From contig JAFXRA010000271.1 of NCBI GenBank assembly GCA_017526725.1, forward strand, positions 1 to 11,059: 11,059 nt of DNA, written 5' to 3'. A program made the position numbers and the translations under genes. This DNA is from Candidatus Rifleibacteriota bacterium. GTDB lineage: Bacteria > Riflebacteria > Ozemobacteria > Ozemobacterales > Ozemobacteraceae. Shown piece by piece: positions 1 to 5,353 of this stretch. The notes under the pieces are model-generated. The model did not search any database. It was not told where the DNA came from and saw only the letters and a list, made by a program, of their open reading frames with translations. Positions within the stretch are counted from its first letter, which is position 1, and each line of letters starts with the position of its first letter.

Positions 1-591
1 AATCTGTACATCAACAATAGTACGGTTAGTCCTGATGAACTCTTTGTAACCACAGTTGAAGAAGCTAGAGAAGAATTTATTAAAGGTAAAGCTGTTTTTT
101 ATCAGAATGGTTCCTGGGAATATGTTAATCTGATTAATAGCGGTATTAATAAATATAGTCTGGCTATGATTCCATTATATTTTGGAGTCGGCGATGAAGA
201 AAAACAGGGGTTATGTACAGGAACAGAAAATTATTGGAGTGTTAATAAAAAAGCTTCGGTAAGAGATATTAAAGCAACTCTGGATTTCATAACCTGGTGT
301 GTTACTTCCGAAGAAGGTACAAAGGCTATGGCTCAGAAAATGGGTTTCTATATTCCTTTCAGAAATGCTGCTTATTCAGAAAATGTATTTATTCAGCAGA
401 ATGCTATTTATACTGCTATGGGTAAAACACCGGTTTCATGGGATTTTACAACTATTCCTTCAGATACATGGAAAACTCAGCTTGGTATTGCTTTAACAAA
501 TTATGCTGCTAATCAGACTGATGCAAACTGGGATAAAGTTGTTTCTGCTTTTGTTACCAACTGGGAAAAAGAGTATAAGAACAAAAAGTAA
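1..591 (+). CDS. ABC transporter solute-binding protein, family 1 (carbohydrate), C-terminal part
   Basis: The reading frame is open from base 1 to the TAA at 589-591 and gives the last 196 residues of a protein that is normally 400-450 aa; the start lies left of the window. The sequence has the hallmarks of the C-terminal lobe of extracellular sugar-binding proteins: FYQNGSW near residue 36, then GTENYW about 45 residues later, then a WCVTSEEGTKAMA helix, MGFYIPF, and a closing lysine-rich helix. The family captures a sugar or oligosaccharide outside the membrane and passes it to a MalF/MalG-type permease pair. The wording is very like sugar-binding proteins of gut clostridia and relatives, so exchange with such bacteria is possible but not shown. 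No permease gene follows; any partners would have to lie upstream. The ligand cannot be read from this fragment. Confidence 0.9.
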   Translation, partial: NLYINNSTVSPDELFVTTVEEAREEFIKGKAVFYQNGSWEYVNLINSGINKYSLAMIPLYFGVGDEEKQGLCTGTENYWSVNKKASVRDIKATLDFITWCVTSEEGTKAMAQKMGFYIPFRNAAYSENVFIQQNAIYTAMGKTPVSWDFTTIPSDTWKTQLGIALTNYAANQTDANWDKVVSAFVTNWEKEYKNKK

Positions 592-593
592 GC

Positions 594-621
594 AAAAAAA
601 AACCGGAGAACTTTTCTCCGG
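594..621 (-). terminator. Intrinsic terminator hairpin with its T-tract on the minus strand
   Basis: A perfect 8-bp stem (CCGGAGAA at 603-610, TTCTCCGG at 614-621) closes a 3-base loop. The run of nine A at 594-602 lies on the left, so on the minus strand the hairpin is followed by nine T, the form of a rho-independent terminator for leftward transcripts. On the plus strand the stem is followed by GCCTGAAAAT, with no T-run. It still sits 11 bases past the stop of the solute-binding gene and may protect or weakly end that mRNA. No leftward gene is visible to its right. Confidence 0.7.
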
Positions 622-635
622 CCTGAAAATTAAGG

Positions 636-735
636 AGGCAAACAAATCCATCACCAATTTCGGCGAAGTTTGATTTTTGTTTAACGATAATTTAACTTTT
701 TGTGGAAATAATTTTTTGAATATGTTTGTTTGCCT
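636..735. repeat. 11-bp inverted repeat flanking most of the intergenic region
   Basis: AGGCAAACAAA at 636-646 is matched exactly by its reverse complement TTTGTTTGCCT at 725-735, with 78 bases between. The arms could be two copies of an operator half-site, or the legs of a long stem in a transcript. The right arm covers the alternative TTG codon (730) of the next gene. The region between the arms is very AT-rich and I see no convincing gene in it. Confidence 0.6.
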
Positions 736-762
736 TTTAATTGTTATAAACACTGTATTTAT

Positions 763-2223
763 ATGGTTATTGATGAATATAAAGAAGAAAATAAAGAATC
801 ATTGAACAGACTTAAGTGGGTTTTTATGCAGCTTAAGCTGGAATCACAGTATGGAAAGAATGCTCTTTTTTCTCTTAAACCATATAAATCAAATGAAGAA
901 TTAAATCTTAGAAATTCCTTATTAGAAATTGAACATATTGTTAAGATATTCAAAACAAAAACAGATTTGTTTTCCAAACTTAATAGTTTTTTTAAGGAAC
1001 TTCGTTATATTTCTGGTTCTATAAATAATTTGATTAATAATCAAACTTTAGATGAGACAGAGCTTTTTGAAATAAAGAATTTTTCGATATTAGCAACAGA
1101 TATTATTGAATTATCTAAGAAAGAAGCAATTCTTCCAACGAAACTTGCTGTTTTAGATTTAACTCCAGTTATAAAACTTTTAAATCCAGATAAGATTATA
1201 ACTAGAAGTTTTTTTATTCACGAAAGCTGGTCTGATAAATTAAAGGAAATACGAGAGAATAAAAAAAATATTGAAGCAAAAATACTTCAGACTGTAGATT
1301 CAAAGGAAAAAGAAAAATTAAGAAGTAAAAGAGCAGAAATCGTAGGGCTTGAACGTGATGAAGAGTTAGAAGTCAGAAAACAGTTAACATCAAAACTTAA
1401 AGAATTTGAAAAAGGGCTTAAATTTACAGCAGAAAATATTGGTTTGTTTGAATTAATGCTGGCAAAAGCGGAATTAGCTTTAGAATATGATTGCTGTTTG
1501 CCTGAAATATATGATTCAAATACAAATAAGCCAATAGTCGTTGATATGGCAATAGAACCAGAAATTGCTGAGAGTCTTAAGAAAAGCGGAAAAAGTTTTA
1601 CTCCGGTAACAATTGAAATTCAGAATGGTGTTACTCTTTTAACAGGTGCCAATATGGGCGGCAAAAGTGTAGCATTGAAAACAATAGCTTTAAATACTGA
1701 GTTGGTCAGATATGGTTTTTTGCCATTTGCTCAAAAAATGTCTTTGAAGATTCCTGAATTTATAAAAGTAATTTCTGGTGATCAGCAAAATGCAATACAG
1801 GGCTTAAGCAGTTTTGGGGCAGAAATAGTTGATTTGACTGAATTGCTGGAAAAACTGGAAAAATCAAGTGGGTTAGCTGTCTGTGATGAGTTAGGCCGTT
1901 CAACTAATCCTTTTGAAGGAAGCCGTTTTGTTCAGGCATTAAGCGATAAACTTCAGTCGTCTTCTTCTTATGGCATTATAGCCACTCATTATGACGGAAT
2001 ACAAACTGACGGAGCAGCTTATTATAGGGTTGCAGGCCTTAGAACTTTGCTAGAGGGGGAAGCCGAAGATAAATCTATTTCTTGTAATAACCTGAATAAA
2101 TTTATGGATTATCATCTTATTAAGACTTCTGAATCTTCTGTTGTTCCACGTGAAGCACTGAAAATAGGTACACTTTTGGGCTTGCCGGAGAGTTTTATAC
2201 AGAGTTTGAAAAAATTATATTAG
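763..2223 (+). CDS. MutS-family ATPase, KamC-like (lysine 5,6-aminomutase reactivase type)
   Basis: The protein is 486 aa from ATG 763. A TTG at 730 in the same frame would add 11 residues but has no ribosome site and lies in the inverted repeat. The C-terminal half is a MutS domain V ATPase: Walker A GANMGGKS at residues 295-302, Walker B VCDELGRSTNP with D375/E376, and the ATHYD switch at 407-411. The N-terminal half is helical, with a charged coiled coil at about 162-240 matching the MutS lever/clamp region; the mismatch-binding domain I is absent, so this is not a repair MutS. GLSSFGAEI after the nucleotide loop, DELGRSTNPFEG, and the MDYHL...VPREALKIGTLLGL ending recall KamC, the ATPase thought to reactivate B12-dependent lysine 5,6-aminomutase. 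No kam or ora aminomutase gene is in the window. trmN6 begins 17 bases downstream and may be co-transcribed. MutS ATPase: near certain; KamC subfamily: recalled, not searched. Confidence 0.8.
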   Translation: MVIDEYKEENKESLNRLKWVFMQLKLESQYGKNALFSLKPYKSNEELNLRNSLLEIEHIVKIFKTKTDLFSKLNSFFKELRYISGSINNLINNQTLDETELFEIKNFSILATDIIELSKKEAILPTKLAVLDLTPVIKLLNPDKIITRSFFIHESWSDKLKEIRENKKNIEAKILQTVDSKEKEKLRSKRAEIVGLERDEELEVRKQLTSKLKEFEKGLKFTAENIGLFELMLAKAELALEYDCCLPEIYDSNTNKPIVVDMAIEPEIAESLKKSGKSFTPVTIEIQNGVTLLTGANMGGKSVALKTIALNTELVRYGFLPFAQKMSLKIPEFIKVISGDQQNAIQGLSSFGAEIVDLTELLEKLEKSSGLAVCDELGRSTNPFEGSRFVQALSDKLQSSSSYGIIATHYDGIQTDGAAYYRVAGLRTLLEGEAEDKSISCNNLNKFMDYHLIKTSESSVVPREALKIGTLLGLPESFIQSLKKLY

Positions 2224-2240
2224 TTGCAGCAGAATTTATT

Positions 2241-3002
2241 ATGACAGCACCTTTTGTAGACTTTGACGAACGATTAGATACAATTCCAGGAACGGATTTC
2301 AGTTTAATTCAGAAAATAGACGGTACAGCATTTTCTATTGATACTCTTTTGTTGGCAAATTTTGTACAATTCACACCTGAAATGATGACGGCTGCAGACC
2401 TTGGCTCAGGCAGCGGAATACTCGCTTTTTTGCTGAAGTATAGAAATAATGGGCTTCAAATAACTGGTTTTGAGTTACAAAAAGAATTTTATGAATTGTC
2501 CAATAGAAATTTAGAATTAAATAAACAGTTTGAAGGTTTATTCTTTGAGGAAATGGATATCAGGGATATTCCGGCAAGAATTTTGCCTGAATCCTATGAT
2601 TTAGTAGTTTCTAACCCGCCATATTTTCAGTTGGGAAATGGAAGACTGCCAGCTAATCCAGCACGAGCCCAGGCTAGGCATGAATTAAACGGAACTGTTT
2701 TTAATTTTGTTGAAGCAGCATCTTATATGCTTCCATATGGAGGCAGGTTTTGTGTGATAATACCAACCTCAAGGCATGATGAAATCTGCACCTATATGGC
2801 TGCCTGCAAATTTGGCTTAAAAAGAAAAGAGTTTATTATTCCTAAAGAGGGCGAAGAATCTCATTTGGTGATGATTGAAGGGGAAAAGTTCTTCAGTGGA
2901 GAATGTGAAGAAATGATGCCAATAACAATACACAAGAAGGATAATTCTTTTTCTGATGAGCTTCAATTATTGTTTAGTGCTGGTTTGAAGAAATATTCTT
3001 AA
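2241..3002 (+). CDS. trmN6: tRNA1(Val) (adenine(37)-N6)-methyltransferase
   Basis: This 253-aa protein is a class I SAM-dependent methyltransferase of the TrmN6 (YfiC) family, which methylates N6 of A37 next to the anticodon of tRNA1-Val in E. coli. The SAM-binding motif I is DLGSGSG at residues 53-59, the acidic end of strand 2 is the E in GFELQ, and the catalytic NPPYF is at 125-129. After it come the family-typical run of asparagines and ANPARAQARHEL, then YMLPYGGRFCVIIP. The length fits the family (about 240-250 aa). The start has no clear Shine-Dalgarno; the KamC-like gene ends 17 bases upstream, so translation may be coupled. The 3' end overlaps the end of the convergent secreted-protein gene by 29 bp. 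The main alternative is a related N6-adenine methyltransferase with another RNA target. Confidence 0.88.
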   Translation: MTAPFVDFDERLDTIPGTDFSLIQKIDGTAFSIDTLLLANFVQFTPEMMTAADLGSGSGILAFLLKYRNNGLQITGFELQKEFYELSNRNLELNKQFEGLFFEEMDIRDIPARILPESYDLVVSNPPYFQLGNGRLPANPARAQARHELNGTVFNFVEAASYMLPYGGRFCVIIPTSRHDEICTYMAACKFGLKRKEFIIPKEGEESHLVMIEGEKFFSGECEEMMPITIHKKDNSFSDELQLLFSAGLKKYS

Positions 3003-3957
3003 CAAAGAAATGTAGCATAAATGCCATAGCTTTGCGGCTTATAGCCTGAATTTGTTCTTCGTCAGCGGGAGTTTCAATGAAAATACTAGTTTTACCTTCT
3101 GCCAGTTTGTAATTTGTTTTATTGTCAAATAAAGAATTTAAAAACAAAGTCTGTTTTTGAAGTTCTTTTTTCATTTCTTCTCGTTCATTTTCTTCCGGAA
3201 TACTTAATTGAAGCTTATTTTGCCGTTCCGCAACAAAAAGTCTTAATAGTTTTGTGGCACAGACAGGTTTAGGAATATTATTTCTGTCCTTGTCTTTTAA
3301 AAGCTGTTCTATGTCAATTTCCGCGCTTATTGCAGGATTGTTTTTCAGCATTTGTTCAAATGTTTTAAATTTTTCACCCAACAGGTTCTTGTTTTCTATG
3401 AGTTTGTTGAAAATATTTAAATCTGAACGTTCTGGACTGATAACTAGAATATTGTTATTGGCTTCCAGCAGCATTTTATCTTCTGAATTGCTGCCTGGGT
3501 TAATAGAAGTAGTGATTTTTACAAGTCTGTCTTCCTGGTCAAAAATCATTTCTGCTTTTGATTTTTCTACTATTTTTAAGGTGTCAAATTCGCCAATAGC
3601 TATTAATGCATATTCTTTTGGATTTTTGTAATAGAAATATATTTCGTATATTTTTAGGAATCCGCTAACTAAGCTGCTTTTTATAAACTTTATAGTAATG
3701 TCTCTGTATTCTTTTGATGTTAAAGAATTAGAATTACTGTCGTTTCTCAGCTTACATATTTTGGCTACATTATTTGCGATATCTTCGCAGGCTTTTTGGT
3801 TTTCTTCATCGAATATACCTGAAGGAAGAAGATTTACGTAGACGGCTGCTGCGGGTTCTTTTATTGGTGCTGGAAAAGTATCTTTTTCAGAGCTGAAACC
3901 GCTTAGTAATATAACAGCTGCTAAAGTTAACAATATATAGGTATATCTAATCTTCAT
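2974..3957 (-). CDS. Secreted protein of unknown function
   Basis: I do not recognise this family. From the ATG at 3957 it is 327 aa and opens with MKIRY and a hydrophobic stretch ending LLSGFSSEKD, a good Sec signal peptide. The LLSG motif looks like a lipobox, but the residue where cysteine would sit is phenylalanine, so lipidation is not expected. A TTG at 4005 would add 16 residues, but these fall in the heptad repeat array and would hide the signal peptide, so I reject it. The mature part is lysine- and glutamate-rich, alpha/beta in look, with AVYVNLLPSG near the start, GEFDTLKIVEK, ILVISPERSDLNIFNKLI and a C-terminal helix. The alternation recalls DUF3352-like extracytoplasmic proteins, only as an impression. 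There is no visible Shine-Dalgarno. It converges on trmN6, with a 29-bp overlap of the coding ends. Confidence 0.75.
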   Translation of the reverse strand: MKIRYTYILLTLAAVILLSGFSSEKDTFPAPIKEPAAAVYVNLLPSGIFDEENQKACEDIANNVAKICKLRNDSNSNSLTSKEYRDITIKFIKSSLVSGFLKIYEIYFYYKNPKEYALIAIGEFDTLKIVEKSKAEMIFDQEDRLVKITTSINPGSNSEDKMLLEANNNILVISPERSDLNIFNKLIENKNLLGEKFKTFEQMLKNNPAISAEIDIEQLLKDKDRNNIPKPVCATKLLRLFVAERQNKLQLSIPEENEREEMKKELQKQTLFLNSLFDNKTNYKLAEGKTSIFIETPADEEQIQAISRKAMAFMLHFFVKNISSNQH

Positions 3958-3973
3958 GAATAATTTATCGGCA

Positions 3974-4061
3974 GGAAAGAGCTTAGAGTTTAGAGCGTAG
4001 AGCAATAGAGCAGAGAGCCAAGCGAAGCTTGGCGTGGTTAGTGGTTGGTGATGGGGGGGGA
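3974..4061. repeat. Degenerate heptanucleotide repeat arrays (left block)
   Basis: Two flavours of 7-bp unit lie side by side. At 3981-4016 the unit is GCNTAGA-like, five in a row with one 8-base unit at 4002-4009; read on the minus strand this is CTCTAAR. At 4034-4054 three GTGGTTR-like units follow, running into eight G at 4053-4060. Between them, GCCAAGC (4017-4023) and GCTTGGC (4027-4033) form a 7-bp hairpin with a GAA loop. There is no open frame, and the period is 7, so the block is not coding. Confidence 0.7.
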
Positions 4062-4128
4062 GTTGAGAATTGGTAAGTTATAATTGTTCGAATTATTTAA
4101 GGTTCTAATGGTTCTATAAGTATACTCA

Positions 4129-4194
4129 TTGTCATAAACGTAATTCTTTCAGGGCTAAAGCCCATACGCTATACTTTTTATGACAAATGTGTAG
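4129..4194. repeat. Palindromic intergenic element, copy 1
   Basis: The outer arms TTGTCATAAA (4129-4138) and TTTATGACAA (4177-4186) are perfect 10-bp complements. Inside them, GGGCT (4152-4156) and AGCCC (4159-4163) make a tight central hairpin. The 25 bases at 4146-4170 are identical to 7989-8013, and similarity continues through both arms, so this is a dispersed element of about 60 bp and not a chance hairpin. It encodes nothing that I can see; it resembles REP/MITE-like nonautonomous elements in form. Confidence 0.75.
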
Positions 4195-4215
4195 ACTTCT
4201 CTTGTCTCTAAAAGA

Positions 4216-4262
4216 CCCCCTTTCTAAAAGGGGATGTCTACGTAGTAGACTGGGGGATTTTT
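4216..4262. repeat. Paired-hairpin unit with C-run and G-run boundaries
   Basis: CCCCTTT (4217-4223) pairs with AAAGGGG (4227-4233) over a 3-base loop, and GTCTAC (4236-4241) pairs with GTAGAC (4245-4250) over GTA. GGGGG at 4252-4256 can instead pair with CCCCC at 4216-4220, enclosing the second hairpin. Five T follow at 4258-4262, so a rightward transcript could end here, although no rightward gene leads into it. A further weak stem follows: AACTTTG (4266-4272) with CAAAGTT (4283-4289). Confidence 0.55.
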
Positions 4263-4322
4263 GAGAACTTTGCCAGGCATTACAAAGTTTAGTCTGAAGA
4301 CTATTGTGAACCTAAAACAATC

Positions 4323-4457
4323 CTCTAAACTCTATGCTCTAAGCTCTGAACTCTAAATTGAGGTCTCGTGTCTGCTGTCCGCTGAATTCAGATAGATAAA
4401 AGTCAACTGGCAACCAATTCTATCTTCAGTCTTAAATCTTATATCTTATATCTCAAT
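4323..4457. repeat. Degenerate heptanucleotide repeat arrays (right block)
   Basis: Three flavours of 7-bp unit are visible. CTCTAAR-like units occur five in a row at 4323-4357. GTCYGCT-like units occur three in a row at 4363-4383. TCTTAWA-like units occur four in a row at 4423-4450, with a fifth decayed unit to 4457. The first flavour is the reverse complement of the array at 3981-4016, so the two face each other across the palindromic element. The last array ends 24 bases before the phosphoesterase start, in the place where its promoter should be. Confidence 0.7.
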
Positions 4458-4480
4458 AATATGTTAGACTTTTGCGTGCA

Positions 4481-5305
4481 ATGAAAAAGAAGGTAAAAAT
4501 AATAATTCTGGTTTTTGTTGTTGTATTGCTCTGTATTGGTTTTGTGCCAATATGGGCTTTTTTCATTGAGCCAAATTTATTGATTGTCAGAAGAATAGAA
4601 ATAAAAGACCCTGCTTTAAAAGGCATTAGAGTTGCTTATTTAACTGATATGCATATTTGTCAGGATGGTAGAGACTATGCTTTAAATATGGTAAGGAAAG
4701 TTAATGAGCAAAATCCTGATATAATCCTATTAGGCGGTGACTATGTTGTTGTACAAATTTATAAAAACAAGACCATGAAACCAGAAGAAATTGTTAAAAT
4801 CTTGTCAGGGCTGAAAGCCAAACATGGCATTTTCATGGTTATGGGCAATCACGATTCAATGCGGCAAACTATTAAAATAATAACTCAATCAATAAAAGAT
4901 ACAAACATAAAATTGCTTCAGAATTTAAACACGAAACTACAAATAGACGGTAAAACAGTCTTTTTGGTTGGAATAGGTGATTATAGCAATAATAGACACA
5001 ATATCAACAAAGCTTTTGAAGGGGTCGACTCAACTCCCGTAATTGCTTTCACACATTCGCCTGACATTTTCCCAAATATACCAGATTATGTTAATATAAC
5101 TTTTGCTGGGCACACACATGGCGGTCAGGTTTATATCCCATTTTATGGCCCGCTAGAAAAACCAAGGCATTTGCTGGGTAAATACGTAAAAGGATTTTAT
5201 TCTGAAGGTTCAAAGAAAATGTTTGTCTCCAGCGGAATTGGAAACAGTCATTATAAAATTAGATTATTTAATATTCCAGAAATTGTAATCGCGGATTTTA
5301 AGTAG
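4481..5305 (+). CDS. Membrane-anchored calcineurin-like metallophosphoesterase (YkuE/YaeI type)
   Basis: The 274-aa protein has an uncleaved-looking N-terminal membrane segment at about residues 6-28 and then a complete two-metal phosphoesterase core: D56-x-H58 in LTDMHI, GGD with D87, GNHD with N123/H124, H192 in FTHSPD, and GHTHGGQ with H211/H213. GHTHGGQVYIPFYGP is typical of the YkuE/YaeI group, whose members act on phosphodiesters at the membrane; some relatives process lipid A precursors (LpxG), but the substrate cannot be read here. I chose ATG 4481 over a TTG at 4472 in the same frame. Neither has a Shine-Dalgarno. A 7-codon frame from ATG 4461 ends in an ATGA overlap with this start and may be chance. 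The mscK-like gene follows 48 bases on but has its own promoter. Confidence 0.88.
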   Translation: MKKKVKIIILVFVVVLLCIGFVPIWAFFIEPNLLIVRRIEIKDPALKGIRVAYLTDMHICQDGRDYALNMVRKVNEQNPDIILLGGDYVVVQIYKNKTMKPEEIVKILSGLKAKHGIFMVMGNHDSMRQTIKIITQSIKDTNIKLLQNLNTKLQIDGKTVFLVGIGDYSNNRHNINKAFEGVDSTPVIAFTHSPDIFPNIPDYVNITFAGHTHGGQVYIPFYGPLEKPRHLLGKYVKGFYSEGSKKMFVSSGIGNSHYKIRLFNIPEIVIADFK

Positions 5306-5315
5306 CATAAAATTG

Positions 5316-5324
5316 TGTTATAAT
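5316..5324 (+). promoter_or_regulatory. Extended -10 promoter for the mscK-like gene
   Basis: TATAAT at 5319-5324 is a perfect -10 hexamer preceded by TG at 5316-5317, the extended -10 form. The -35 position falls on TTTTAA in the end of the phosphoesterase gene and is weak, as extended -10 promoters allow. It lies 29 bases before the ATG at 5354. Confidence 0.6.
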
Positions 5325-5353
5325 GCTATTCGAATAAATAAAGAGGTGCTTTG

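Noticed and set aside
493..753. 86-codon minus-strand frame across the end of the solute-binding gene
   Set aside because: It runs through the terminator hairpin and its T-tract and overlaps a certain gene; its phenylalanine/lysine-rich product is what AT-rich antisense gives.
3254..3631. 125-codon plus-strand frame inside the secreted-protein gene
   Set aside because: It is antisense to a frame with a clear signal peptide and normal composition; its Ser/Leu/Ile-rich product is a typical shadow.
4006..4471. CRISPR array or tandem-repeat gene in the first repeat island
   Set aside because: The units are 7 bp with no 25-40 bp repeats or unique spacers, and no long frame crosses the region.
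4461..4484. 7-codon leader ORF (MLDFCVQ) overlapping the phosphoesterase start by ATGA
   Set aside because: It has no ribosome site and such short frames are common by chance; noted only because of the ATGA overlap.
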